Source: Candolleomyces eurysporus (taxonomy: Eukaryota > Basidiomycota > Agaricomycetes > Agaricales > Psathyrellaceae). From it: a DNA stretch of 64,000 bases. Shown here piece by piece: positions 9,901 to 22,749 of this stretch; within the stretch, counting starts at the first letter, position 1; every line of letters starts with the position of its first letter. The notes below the pieces were generated by a model. It was given only the letters and a program-made list of their open reading frames with translations. It had not been told where the DNA came from and did not search any database. The translations under genes were made by a program, and so were the position numbers. The stretch spans positions 82,622 through 146,621 of the forward strand of contig JANBPK010000852.1 in NCBI GenBank assembly GCA_027579435.1, given 5' to 3'.

Positions 9901-11120
9901 ATGAACTCACTCGCCCAACGATTCTCAAATAACGGGCCTCTCGCGCAGATTGGAAAGGCAGTAAGCCTGGTCTCTGAGGACGATGATTTCTCCGACGCCG
10001 CCTGGGGATCTGAGGCTGGATTCGGGAGCGTAGCCAAGGGCGTCCCAACCTTCACCGTACCTAATGTCCCAGACGTACGTCGTACATATGTTTCTCGCTG
10101 TGCTTGGAAATTCTAATATCTGGTAACAGCCTACCGCATTTTTGCGATTACACACAGATGACCACGCCGATCCCAGTTGTAAGATTAAGATTCAGCACGG
10201 AACGACCACTTTGGCGTTCAGATTCCAGGGAGGAGTGATTGTTGCTGTGGATTCTCGAGCTACTGCTGGAAGCTACATTGGTACGCTTCATTCTCACAAT
10301 CCTCGCTGAATGATTAATTAATCGTCGTCTGTAGCATCTGGAACTGTGAAGAAGGTCATTGAGATCAACCCATACCTCCTGGGAACGATGGCCGGTGGTG
10401 CAGGTACGCAAACGTTCTCCCAAACTTCCGATCCTCAGGAAATGCTCACACTCGTACAGCTGATTGCCAGTACTGGGAAACATATTTGGGAATGCACTGC
10501 CGACTACACGAGCTCCGAAATAAGGAGCGAATCTCTGTATCCGCTGCAAGCAAGTTCCTGAGCAACCTCGTCTACAGCTACAAGGGGATGGGGCTTAGCA
10601 TGGTTCGTCTCCATCCTTCCCGTTTTATAATGAACATGGTCTCATTCTTCTCTTGTTCAGGGTACCATGATCTGCGGCTGGGACAAGACTGGTCCTGCCA
10701 TCTTCTACGTCGATTCCGACGGTACACGGCTAAAAGGCGACCTCTTCTCTGTTGGGTCTGGAAGCACGTTTGCCTATGGTGTCTTGGACCAGGGATACCG
10801 ATGGGACCTTACGGATGCTGAAGCCCAGGAACTCGGACGACGAAGCATTTACGCAGCTGGTCACCGTGATGCCTTCTCCGGTAACACTGTCAACTTGTAC
10901 CATGTGAAGGAGCATGGATGGGACTTTATTGGTACGTTGTTTGTGATTAACCTTGATGGAACGGTTTTTGACCTCGATTGCAGGCAACTACGACGTCAAC
11001 AAGCTTCACTACGATGGTCCAGGCGATGTTGCTGGATCTCCTGGTCATGGTTATGGTTATGACGTTCGAACTGTCGGATTGTCATCAGCTAATCCTCCAG
11101 CTGTCACCGCCTCTGCCTAA
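9901..11120 (+). CDS. PRE2: 20S proteasome subunit beta-5
   Basis: Six exons: 9901-10074, 10130-10280, 10335-10403, 10460-10602, 10661-10931 and 10984-11120. The propeptide is about 75 residues, then '[16 protein letters not shown]' gives the autocatalytic cleavage site before the catalytic Thr of 'TTTLAF'. Next come '[16 protein letters not shown]' (Asp17 region) and '[19 protein letters not shown]' (Lys33 region, 'GTMAGGAADC'). The later part has '[20 protein letters not shown]', '[18 protein letters not shown]' and '[16 protein letters not shown]', all typical of beta-5, the chymotrypsin-like active site. The C-terminal tail is Gly/Pro/Ala-rich and ends in 'VTASA'. Part of the last exon and 3' UTR recurs at 19.53 kb. 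Confidence 0.95.
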
Positions 11121-11266
11121 ACGCCCATTCTCAAGCTCCAATCTGTATTTGTATACGCATATCGTTGAAGAAATTCATGCTCTTATAAACACAGGTAAAA
11201 AGGCAAAAATAGCTNGTTAGGCGCACACATAAGAAACCCACAATCCCCGAGNCCCGAGGAATTCAA

Positions 11267-14200
11267 TCACATGTCCTGACTGAGAGGGATAGGAGACTCA
11301 GTTCGACCGATTTGCTCGGTTTGAGCCGTCTGCTCTGTGGATCTCGACTCATCCTGGAGCCATAGTTCACATCCACTGCGCCATGCTGTAACCTCGTATT
11401 TAGTCGCGTGTCTTCCAAATAATGCAAGCGTGAACCATTTGAATAGCGTTTCGGATGCGCTCTTGTCCAAGGTCTTGAAGCCATAACAACACCAAAGGCC
11501 CGTGAAGATCTTGTGGCGATATTGGTCGTTGACTGGAGCTGTCGAAGCGAGTGCAGATGCCAGGAAGAGCATCATGTAATCCGTGGCTTCGTCCTTGAAG
11601 CGCTCTGTTTTCTCTTGATTAGAATAGAGTCCAATCGCGGATGAGGGGTGTTTCTCTGTACCGTCACAGATGAGCCTATGTAGCAGCTCAAGAAGGCCAA
11701 CCGAAAGCTTTGTGTTTCCTGATGCGAAGACGGGGGAGGCAATACCGAGTGAAACTACTTGACGGACTGGTTCGAAGGGTCAATTCTGGCTTGGATGGGA
11801 TGAGATCCTGGACGTTGGAAAGCTCACCTTTGCAATCAATCGACACTAGAGAAAGGAGATCGATCACCAAAGGCCTCATATCCTGATTTTCAAGTAATGC
11901 CATGAACCTCGACATCTGGTTTTTGATCCGATTTAAAGCAGAGATGCCGGAGCCTTGCGCCTCTAGTGCTATTCACCGAAATCAGTGTTTTTAGCTAGGT
12001 GGAGCCCAGATCGCGCAGCTGCTCACCTTCAGGTGGGGTTAATAACGCAATTAGTAAACGAAAGGCAGGTCCCCATAGTGCGTTGTGCTTGTCGTCCAGC
12101 GCCAGACAAACGATTTCGGGTATAGCTGATTCGATCAAACGTGGTCTTGCAACCCCTGGGGACAGAGTCATACCGGTGAAAACTGAGCTTATGAAGTGAA
12201 CAGACAGACTTACGATGCCTCGTATACAATGACAGCAGCATCTCCAGCGCAGTTGCACGAGCAAGGTGAGAGGCACTTCGTAGAGTTTGGGTCAGTCTAC
12301 CAGCAATGTCAACTGCTGTGTCGCTTGATATCTCGACTGTACGGAAGGGTGAGTGTGCAGTATACCCTTCCGAATTATTTGAGCTGAGCACTTACGTGTT
12401 TTCGTCAGATCCAATGCAATGGATTCCTCACTACTAGACGTAACCTGCGGCAATAGTGCAGGAATTTCAATGAGAACGTCTTTGTTGACTTCCTCTGTTA
12501 AAAGTCAATGGTCGGATGAAAGTCTTGACGTTGCAAGTACACTAGAAATAAGTAACGTACGTTCTTGGGTGGGGCGTGACAAATTCTCGAAAAGTATGGT
12601 TTCAACACCTTTGCGAAGTTTTTTGTCCCCGTCGACTAAAACAACCTTCAGGAGCAGCGAGATGATGGGCCGACCGATAGTGTATCTAAATTGACCTACG
12701 AGTTACGTGTCAGTGGTCGTCGCAATAGGGACGGTGCATACTCCACATACCACCCTCGTTGGTCAGCTCAAGAATAACCTCCACCGCTCGTGTACGAGAT
12801 TCCCGAGATGCGTGATCCTGCAGCGCATTCACTATCACCTTCTGCAGCGACTTTTTGATCGTGAGTTGCAGTTGGTGCACTGTAAAGGCAGGTAAGGGGT
12901 GATAATAAAAAAAAATATCATGTAAAAACTCACGATGTTCAGCAGCGTAAGCTAACTTCAAAACCCGAAGGGCGCCATGTCTCGCGTCGTCACCGTTGAC
13001 AGCCATATCCGCCAAACGAGAAATGACCCTCTCATTGTCGACTGCAAGAATCTAAATTACACTCATCAACGCCTAAAATTAATAAAATACATACTGTTCT
13101 TCACGAGACCCTCTCGAGTTTGTTGATTCCATTTACATGTTTCGGAGCAGCGGAGGCCGTTCAAATGAGTAAAAAGACGCACGGCAGCATCACGGACGTC
13201 AGGCCGCATTTTTTGTGATTGATCGAGAGCCTTTGGTAGGATAGTTTCAATTGCTTCGGGAAGGCCAACTGACCCAATGATCAATGTGGGGTACCTGTAG
13301 ACTCGAGGGAGGAAGCACTCACTTTCTTTCGGAAACAAGACATCCAGTGAAGGGAGCGGGGCATCGGTCAATATCTTTCCGAGGCCGGTTTCAATGATCT
13401 TCGGTCCCAGCTCCCGCAAATCACACAGACCGGTGCGTTCGAGCAATAGGATGATTTCAATCCAGACTAGGTGTCGATCCCCACAAAGGATGTGGTCGAA
13501 ACCTACTCACGGTGGCAGAAATTTTTATCATAATCTATGGATCAGCGACATGCTATTGAATCGATCAATAGCAGATGGAAGCGAACCTTTCGATGCGCAG
13601 TCCGCTGTTATCATCATGGCTAATGTAGATACTGCACGTCCCGAGGAATCTGGCTTTGCAATTAGGGGGCCAAACAGTTTCCCCAACTTGGCTGTTATTG
13701 AGTGACGCATCTCAGCATTAGCTAGAGGGTGGTCAGTCAGAGAACATGAAGTTATCGCACAGACATGCAACGATGTTACCGTGTCTAATTATCCTTGCCA
13801 AAGCTTTGGCTGCCTCGTCCCGTACGCTTCGCTGAGAGTCTTTAGTTGCAGCGTCCAGCAGGGTTTGGAGTTGACGTGAATCGGCTATTTTCACCAATCA
13901 GACATGGCGAGAAGACTATGGCAAAAAAATCTATTCCGTACCATTTTCAATTTGGAATTGATCGGCCGTACCCATTTCGGAATTCTCCACCAGGGCGTCT
14001 CCCCGTGCGGATTGAACACGTCGTTCTACAGAACATCGGAATCAGCTGGTTGAAGGTGAAGAAAGGGAACATCTCGCGTGCCTTGTGCCTGCGATATCAG
14101 GTTTGAAATAGCATTAACAGCCTCTGAGCGTATGGCGGAGTCTGTGTCTGTCAAAGCTGCCTTATCAAGCTTCTCCCAAACTTCGTCGGGAGGATTGTCT

Positions 14201-17200
14201 ATAGCAGTCATTACGATTATCGAAGATAAAAATTCGGCGTCTTACAAGCTTTCAGGGCTCCTAAAGCGGAGAGCAACTGAATATACATAAGGCGGACCAT
14301 TAAATCCGTCTTCGTGGCATCGAAGAAGCGGTCGATGTATCGGATAAGGTCCTCTTTGAGCTGAGCTGTTGCAGCGGAAGCTGAAAGCAAGGTCAGACTT
14401 TGTTTCGGGAAGAGAGCCAGTGACTTGCATAGCTTGTTGCATTCTACGAGCTGAACGAGTGATCGAAGGGACGCAAATTGCACATCGCCGTCATCATGCA
14501 CCGCCAAGTGGAAAATGGTAGCATGCACGTCTGGGGCATCCGGCGAAACTGGACAATGGACTGGATCAGTACCCGAAATACGTAGTTAGTGNAAAAAATT
14601 TACAGTAGCCAGCCGCGGCAAGTGTTGTGACGAGATCGACCCAGGCAATGCGGTCGGACCAAGAGGCCTTATGCAGCAGCAGTGAATGCAAAGGCGTCTG
14701 AGCGGGAGACTCATTCACGTAGGGCAAATCTTCTTCTCCTGGAAAGATGATTCGGTTCGAAAATCAAGGATGCGATCAAAACAAAATGTACAGACCGTCT
14801 TGTTCATCTTTGTCTTCAGTCTCCCTTTTTGAGCAGTAACGCGTGGCTTTTGGGGTTGGTACTGGCTGCATTTCGTTCTCTATGCTCCGTGCAACACCCT
14901 TGAGTACTTTCTCCAAACTCTCTTTGAGAGTTGCTGGTACAGAACGATTACATACAGCACTGAACATGGAGATAACAAAATACGCACGACTCCGGCAAAA
15001 CTCCACCAAAAGTTTCACCCAGTTCACTATGCTTGATAGATTTGGATTCTGAAGAGACGCCCTAAGATCCGACGGTATGGCACTTTGTACCGCTTCAGAG
15101 TAGTTAGACCCTAGTCAAATTTCAAAATTAAATCACGGTTTTGTGAAATTTTTTATCTGGACGTACTGTTTGCATAGTCTCCAAATGGAGATACGACTTC
15201 ATCGTTGCCCTCAACGAAGACTGTCTTAACGCCAAGTTCAAGTACAATCGGAATAGCTTCAGGAAAGTAATCTACAGAGATAGGCATTTCAAATAGAGAC
15301 CGGAATACTTGGGGGGTAAGGACGACCTACCTAGCGTTGTCATTTTCTTCAAGAGTCGGATCCACTCGACACGTATGTTGGAGAATAATTCTCCAATAAT
15401 CGACTCTTTGATGGACAGAATGGTTGACTTCAGTGCGCAAATTGTTTCTTCTGTGAAAGTATCGCACTTGCAATTTGGATATTGGGAGAGATGTATGCGC
15501 ACCGGTCAGTGGAGTGTCTTCGCAGATCATTGAGATTAGCTTGAGAGAAGACAAGCGGGCATCATGGTCCGGGTCTTTCCCGGCCCATTCAATCAGTTTC
15601 TCGAAGACCACAACGTTACTAGCATCCACTGTTGGATCGTAAAAGGACAGTAAGAAAAGTAGCAATCATGCACCGTTCAGGATACGCACACTGCTTTGAG
15701 AACGTTTCCAACACAGTAATAGCACTGTTTCGGGCTCGATTTGAGGAGCCCGTGCTAGCAGCAGCTTCTTCTGCAATCTCCAAACACTGCAGTGCCTGAT
15801 CATTGTTAAATGTGTTGCTCAAGTGATCTACGCCGCAAGGGCAATCAGTGGAAGCGAAATGGTTGACCAGTTTGCAGCTCACCATTCTGAGCAAGTTGCT
15901 TGAGGAGTTGCTTTGCCTTCCCACGAATGGAATAATCGTCGTCAAGGATGGCAGTCCTGACAATCATTTTAAACCAACTGTCCACCGAATCTCGAAGAAA
16001 GTCAAATGATAAGCTCTCTGACCCTGCTTTCTTAAACAGCTTAGAAAGCTTTCTTAACATCTGATACCGTTTTTCCTTGTCCGACTGACTCCCAATTGCT
16101 GAGTTGAGGGTTTTGAGCACCTCACTGTCAATTGTCGAGCGATATTTTGCTGAAGAGGCTGGTATCAGCTCTGGTACACACAGGATCAAAGTGAAGCAGA
16201 CTGACATTGCCTCCAAAAATCGTTCGCCACAGTCACTGCGTCCTGACAGCTGTCTGTCGAGTCCGTGCTCAGTACTACCGTGATCAAGCCTGGAATAAGC
16301 TGCTCGATAAGAGAGTCAAGTTGACGAGTTTGGCCTAGTAAATAGGTGTAAGAGTGTGAAACTGATACTGAGCACAGCCTGACAATACCTTCAAGTTCCA
16401 GACTTTTGAGGAATTCAATTGCATGAATTTGCTGTTTCTTATCCTGCGCAAGCCCAGACTGATAGCTGCTGCCAAGAGCAGAGATTATTTGCATCCTCTT
16501 TGATTCTGGACCGACATGCATGAGTGGCAAGGAAACTGGTCGATCGCAAGGCAGACTCACCGTCTGCTTTCACTGCTATGTTTACCAGCAGCCTCAGCGC
16601 ATTCCGTTTTGCATAATCCTCATCTTCATAAAGAGCCATATTGGAAATGGACTCCAGCGATGCAGTGCTAAACAGCTCATCTAGTACAATATTAGAGGCT
16701 TGATTCATCCGAGAATGGAACCTCTCACAATCCAGGTTATTGTCTTGATTTTGCCTGACTAAGAGAATCTTGACGGTGTGAATTCGTACTGCTCGATCGG
16801 AGTGAAGTAAAGCTGCAACGAGGCTTTGCAAGGTGCGCCTGCCACCAGTGGGGGAAGCAGCAACTGGCGAGCTGACGATTGACTCTATCGGAGATTCAGA
16901 TTGTGGATGCTCCAGCCCAAGGGATACCTTATCATCCCATCCCTCAACTACGTGCCAGTGAGTATGAGTTTGGTATGCCACTCAGCGCAGGCTAGCATAA
17001 AGAAACGTACCGATGGTTCCGAAAAACTTGGATAGAAACTTCACCGTAAGATCCTCGACAGATTTGCGATCATTTGTGGTGACGGCACCTGCCCATTCAC
17101 TTGTTGACCCAGTCTCCACGGCGTTACACCCGGCTTTAATTGCGATCTAAGAAATTGCTGTATTGAAATTTGGTGAGAGACACACCTTTTGCAAGGCACA

Positions 17201-18947
17201 AGCTGAGGATGAGCACGCTAACATCTTGGAGGTTCTTTCTACCTTGAAGGACCCCCCTGCAAGCAGATAATGTCATGTATAATCGTTCGTGTGAGCAGAT
17301 GTCTTGAAATGCCATCATCCAGGGACGGTCTGCGATTTCGTTGGGATGAAGGTCGAATCCGGGAGGAACATAATCTCTCAGAAGAGAGTGGGTTTCCGGT
17401 ATCCGAGACTGGAGGAAGATCAGAATTTGGGTCCGCAGGCCGAACAATAATGGCTGCAGGGCCTCGTGGAGATTATTCCACCGATGGATGGGGTGGTTGG
17501 GCTTGAGCGAATCCAGCAAGGAGTCGAGAAGAGGATGGTACTGTAGAATTATATCCTCCACACCCTCCACCTTGTCGGCATCCTTCGTCTTGTCCTTGCA
17601 TTCGACGAGCCTCTTCTCGAATTGTTCGACGAATACAAGAAAGACCAGTAAATGATTGCGGAGTATTGCGTTACTTCTGTTCATGTAGTTGGTCCTTGTC
17701 AGAGTGCTGAAACGGTCGAGTAGTATTTGGGGAGATTTATTCCGGGAAAGATAGGCGATCCATTTCACGTTGAACGAAGGGAGAGCAATCTCTGCCGCAG
17801 CCTCGTCCACATGTTCTGACTTTGACGATTTGATCAACTTGGTGTACAGAATTCGGGCAAGAACTTCGTTTTCGTCTGTTGCTGGGTTGTGTTCTCTTGA
17901 AAAAAGCTTTCCAGAACGCAGTGCCACNAAAAAACTTCTTGATCCAAACGACAAAGTCCGATATTGGAGTGCTGCCAGTGAAAGGTGATGCAGGATTGAT
18001 CAGGGGAAATTTAAAGATAGACACTCCGATGTGTATCACACCTCCGAGCAAGAAGAAGGGCAGAAGAAAGTAACCAAGGGTTCGATCGTCGGTGATACTC
18101 TGAAATATCAGTCCGGCTAAGAAGAGGACGTAGGCAACCTGAACAAGGAGCGGCACAACGGTGAGAATTTGCTTCACGTGCCACCGTGCTGCCCGTTCGT
18201 CCATTATGTATCGACGATAAGCGTCTAATGCTTCACTTTTGGTGGTAGCGGGGGCATATGCTGTCAACCAGCTTTTGATCAGGACACCCATCATGGCAGC
18301 AAAAAGGGTGATTTGCAAGCTCAAAAGCCAGAGGGCGTTTATCCATTTGGCTGAAAGTGGGATTTTGATGGCCCCGGTGTCCGACGAACTCTGCAGCCGC
18401 CAGAGCCTGAGAATGTCGCGGATGTCGCTCAGGAGGTTTTGCTCCGAGTCCGTCTGAAGATCGTGCCGGACGTCAATGATAAAAGCTGAAACGATTCCAG
18501 CGAATAATCCGACCTGTACAAGCTTTGTTAAATTATCACAAAGATGAATGATCCGTCCTTACAAAAATGAGAAGGGAATCCAGTCCTGTCCTCCAGATTT
18601 CTACCCTCTCCCTTGCCATGCGCTCAGCGTCCTCGAGATAGAGGGTCCATATCTTCGCTCTCCTTCGGAAGGTCAAGTTGTTGGCCCCTACATTTGTGTC
18701 ACTTGCTGTCTTTTCGGCCGTGTCTTCCTGGCGTCGAGCTTCTGGATTTAGGATCAGTGACCACACTGAGTCCTGGCGAACTATTCCCTCTTCCGCTTGA
18801 CGTTGGTTTTCTGCATACTGGATACTCTGAGTCGTTTGTTTGGGGAAGGTGATGCTAGACACAGTAGCTTACCTTCGTTCCTTTGGGCGACCTAGTTTGC
18901 GGAATCACGGGCGCTAACTTGAGACATTTTTTAAAGAACGATAACAT
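11267..18947 (-). CDS. Large DUF6535 membrane protein with HEAT/ARM-like C-terminal region
   Basis: Starts at ATG 18945-18947 ('MLSFFKKCLKLAPVIP'); a 47-bp intron joins '...RSPKGTK' to 'SIQYAENQRQAEEG'. The first 300 or so residues show the DUF6535 layout: 'DAERMARERVEIWRTGLDSL' then a membrane segment 'LIFVGLFAGIVSAFIID', 'SAKWINALWLLSLQITLFAA', 'GVLIKSWLTAYAP', then two more hydrophobic segments ('LTVVPLLVQVAYVLFLAGLI', 'LGYFLLPFFLLGGVIHIGV'). From about 17.9 kb the protein turns into a long helical region with degenerate repeats such as 'DSAIRSEAVNAISNLIS', 'DGDVQFASLRSLVQLVE' and 'DYSIRGKAKQLLKQLA', typical of HEAT/ARM solenoids. It ends 'TESPIPLSQDM' at 11267. Some two dozen introns and roughly 2,000 residues by estimate. 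The N at 17928 beside AAAAAA shifts the frame between 'WIKKFF' and 'VALRSGKLF', probably a read error. Function unknown. It could be two genes, but exon phases join through 17.1 kb. Confidence 0.65.
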
Positions 18948-19520
18948 GGTAGACTTTAGTACTTGAACCGCGCCGTCACCTGTCGGACCCAAAGTCTTAT
19001 ATGCATGCAAAATAGACGCCCAGAGGTCAGATTATTGGTCAGTTGACACCGTGCATTTGAAGATATCGTACGACTTGACTGATCATGAGGTGAGGAGACA
19101 GGGCACTGGCACCTGGGTCCCTAACTCGAGCACAATTAAACCATATATCAGCCAATGGAGTGGTTCATACACCTCCAACATTCAAACGTCAAACCTAAAT
19201 CAATTAGCGCTCTAGATATGAATGTCTTGCACGCGCATTGGGAGCGAACCTGTCCTCAAAACTCCGCGAACGGTGGACCGCAGTTACATGACCGCAAACC
19301 TACAATGTAAGAATCGTCACGACGGAGAATTCAGTCGAGGGAAACGTTCGTTGAGGATGCGCGTTTACATGAGATGTGACTTGCCGAGAGGACCGCGGTG
19401 TTTCGCTGAGAGTCGAGTATGTTTCCTGGCCTATTTAATATTGACTTTGACCAAGTGGATGGTGCATATCTAGGGCAGGTATCTCGGGGGCCCTGATGTC
19501 GTTGAGACTGGAGTCAGATT
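18948..19520. other. Intergenic region upstream of the DUF6535 gene
   Basis: About 570 bp hold the promoter of the large minus-strand gene and possibly the 3' flank of the F-box gene. No credible coding stretch, TATA box or repeat was seen. Confidence 0.4.
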
Positions 19521-19527
19521 GTTGAAG

Positions 19528-19640
19528 GCTGTTGCCGCCTCTGCCTGAACACCCTTTCTCGATCTTCAATCTGCATTTGTATACACATGCCGTTGTGGAA
19601 ATTCATGCTATTACAAACATGGTTGAAAAGGAATATCGGT
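19528..19640 (+). pseudogene. Diverged copy of the proteasome beta-5 3' end
   Basis: Aligns with 11101-11210, the last codons and 3' UTR of PRE2. Shared blocks are 'gccgcctctgcct(a/g)aac', 'tctg(t/c)atttgtatac(g/a)cat' and 'gaaattcatgct'. By eye about three quarters of bases match. It lies just downstream of the first F-box gene, in the same strand sense as PRE2. It carries no splice sites and no coding capacity. Confidence 0.65.
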
Positions 19641-19707
19641 ACCAGGTGCCAAGCACCTATGAGCCCATGTACAGTCAAATAAAAATCAGAGAATATACGA
19701 AGGGTCA

Positions 19708-22364
19708 CTACAAAGTGACAGTATACGGATTTTGATACCTGAAGCTTGGATAAGCCGCCGGATACGTCCCCATAGACATATCATGCTGCGGGATGCATGT
19801 ATCTCCGGGAGCAAACGCCTTATAAGCCCATCGCCAACTATTGCCCTGTACGATCTGACCTTCCTCATCGATGTTCCAAAGACCGCATTCAATACACCTC
19901 ACAGACCTCCAGAGTTCCTTCCCTGGAGCGTCGAAGGACACCTCCTTTTTGTAGACTGCTGGAAGACGTTTGGCCTCGACTACTTGCCATTTGGGAATCT
20001 CATTTCGCTCAGAGGCTTGGGCCACTTCTGAGCTATGGCGGAGTACGTCGTGGGAGACCTGGTCAATCAGACAAAAAGAGGGAAAATAGACATTAGGGTT
20101 TTGGGCTTCGAAGAAGGGTATTTATCTAGCGCACGACTTACCGCGTTCCGCCAATCCATGATAAGATGTCTAGGCTTCCCAGCCGGCGTATGTGTAAGAC
20201 ACCTCATACATTCCACTCTTTGTCTCGCATCGTCGAGTTCTTCCCAAGTTGCAATTTTAGGATCTTTCCCGAGTATCGTGATAATCTCGCTCGCAGAAGT
20301 GGATGCAACCTGGTGATACTTGGCAGCGCCTGTTTCGTTCCAGCACGAATTAGGATCCGCGCTCTGCTCGAGCGTTGGGTTTTTATTGGGTATGTTTTTT
20401 TGACAGAGTGAAGCACGAGTGCAATGTGGCTTGGTGGTACGGAAGTATCGCTTTACACTTGTTGCATCCGAAGAGGGTGATGGCAAGGTCTAGGGTTGCT
20501 GTATCGGCTGGCGCGGTCTCTTTGTCTTTGTCTTTGCCTTTCGCATTTGCACCCTTCTTCTTTGCTTTCCCAGAACCCTCTTGCGGAATCAGCCCAAGTA
20601 GAAAGTTGGTAGTTTTCTCCCGCCAGGATTTGAATATCTTTGGCAGTTCGTCAACATGAACCAAGAAATCAGCCAGTGTGAGTTTTGTGTCGGTGGGAGT
20701 ATCGTAAATCAGCGTCCGGAAAGGCTCAGTCTTGGCAACCTCCAAGTACGACGGGGAGACACTTGCGATAGATCGGTTCTGGGAGACGTAATACTTGTAT
20801 ACCAAATTGAGGAGAGAGGATCGTTCTCGGAGTAGGTTCATTCGGTCGACGATCTTGGTTTCTCGTCGTTCTTTCTCGAGTTCGGCGATTAAGTCAGGTT
20901 TAATTTTTTCCCATTCTGTGATATGGGCAGTTAGAACACCTCCAGCAAATAAAAGTAGTTTTGGATCAGAATGCGAACCTCGGTCGGTGAGGGGTTTGAC
21001 GCCTTTCGCATGTGGAAGCAAAAGTGATCCTCTCCAGTTTGTAAGGCCTTCTAAGACATCGTCGTACCCTGGAACACCGTGGTCAGCTTAGCTCCTTTTA
21101 TCTAGGTATCAGTCAACCAACCCAAGTCTTTGAGCCTTTCTTTAATACTAAGACCGGGAAGCAGCCATTGATATTGTTAGTCGTAGAACAAACCTATGGA
21201 TAGAATCACATACGCGTCAGTGCGGTTTTGTCGACGAGCTTCGACATCTTTACTCTTAAGAACAGCCTGCTGAGTCTCCCAGGAGCGGAACTCCCACAAC
21301 TAGTGCACAAGAGATGAGTAGTCTGTATGTATACGACTGCCAACGCTTACTCTTTGGTACCGCACAGACAACCTTTGGCTTTCTTTCTTGACATAGTTTT
21401 CGCGATCTGTGTCATTTTGGAGGCGGCCCAATGCCTTCTTATGGCATTCGTATTCGCTTTTCAGATAGTAAAGGCTCGGAATGCCATCTGGAAATGAAGA
21501 ATGCTAGGTAAGAATGCGATGACCTTAGCTCCGGAATCAACCAGCTCACTTTCGCCTCCTGTAAGTATCCGAGTGATCTGTTTAGATTCTGCAGACCATG
21601 TAGGCGAAAAGCTGAGCATCATAAACATTAGTCCATTACTCCGTCGATGAAGGTGGCAACTCACTGTCGTTCAAAGCAAGCCTTGCAGATGACAGAATAA
21701 GATTCCCATACATACATAAGCCAGCGGACAGAGCTGCAATACTGCACGCCACACTGTGAGCAAACGCGAAGGATTAGTACATATACGATTGGAACAGGAA
21801 CTCACATGGCATGTTCGGGTAAAAAGTACGTTAGCATACTGCGGTAAACTCAGATCATCTGGACAAGGAGGGGGTGCTGGGTCAAGAGAATCGAATGCCT
21901 GCCACGGCCATATGCAAAGGTCAGTTCGCATGATTCAGAGAGGGGGCAAACCGATGTCTCACAGATTTCCAAAGTGCATACGCTGTAGAGCGATCCAGCA
22001 ACAGCGCCCGCAAGGATTTGCTCGCTTTCGCCAAGCAAAGCAAATCGGCAGGAGGCAAATATTGGAATATTTCCAGGAGGATGTCGTAAGGCATTTCGAC
22101 GACGAGCTTGAGCTGACCACGCCTTCCTCTCACTTTTGCCCAGGCCGCTTTCTGTTTAGCGGCCTCTGCAGCGGACACGTTTGCATTTGCATTGGCCCCC
22201 GCAGCACCGACGTTGGACTTGGTTGCTTTCTGCTTTTTACGCGTAGGCTTGAGCGCGACGGTGCTGGTATCAGAATCCGAATCAGCAGGCTGCTGCTGAA
22301 ATTTGACGCCTTTCTTTTGCAAACGAGACGAGGCCCGTCTGGTAGGCGCTGTAGAGCTAGACAT
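19708..22364 (-). CDS. F-box protein, tandem copy 1
   Basis: Starts at ATG 22362-22364 ('MSSSTAPTRRASSRLQKKGV') and ends 'NPYTVTL' at 19708. The basic Ser-rich head is followed by 'VRGRRGQLKLVVEMPYDILL', then 'EIFQYLPPADLLCLAKASKS' and 'LRALLLDRSTAYALWK', a clear F-box. It would bind Skp1 and serve as substrate receptor of an SCF ubiquitin ligase. Next comes 'LDPAPPPCPDDLSLPQYANV', a stretch common in basidiomycete F-box proteins. Several small exons follow, then 'VHVDELPKIFKSWREKTTNF', 'DLAITLFGCNKCKAILPYHQ' with paired Cys, and a second Cys pair in 'ARQRVECMRCLTHTPAGKPR'. A third lies near 'RCIECGLWNID'. The Cys pairs may bind zinc. Downstream substrate region has no named domain. Closely related to its neighbour. 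Confidence 0.8.
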
Positions 22365-22749
22365 TGGAGGGCGGTGGAAAGGGTTATTGCCAAGCAAGGA
22401 GTGCCTTGTCGGACCGCATTTGACTGAATTAGTGATGGCGGGCACCCGTCGCGTCGGTCGCGTCTTCCATCAGGCGCATCAATCTATGCTCCAGGAGCCC
22501 AGGACTCTCCCTCCCTTTGCTGATGCCAAACTGGATTAACGAAACCGACTCCCTCAAATAACACTCCTTCCGGACTGCAAAGAAATGAGAGTAAGAAACA
22601 GAGGTGAAATTATTGAACCCCTTTTCTGTCGGGAGGCAGGGGAGCAATGAGTATGTTCAGTTAATTCTGTTCACTAAAACAATCCCGCTTATAATAGCAA
22701 GTGCGAAGCGTCCATGTACAGCTAAACAAAAAATCAAAGCAGACGAAGA

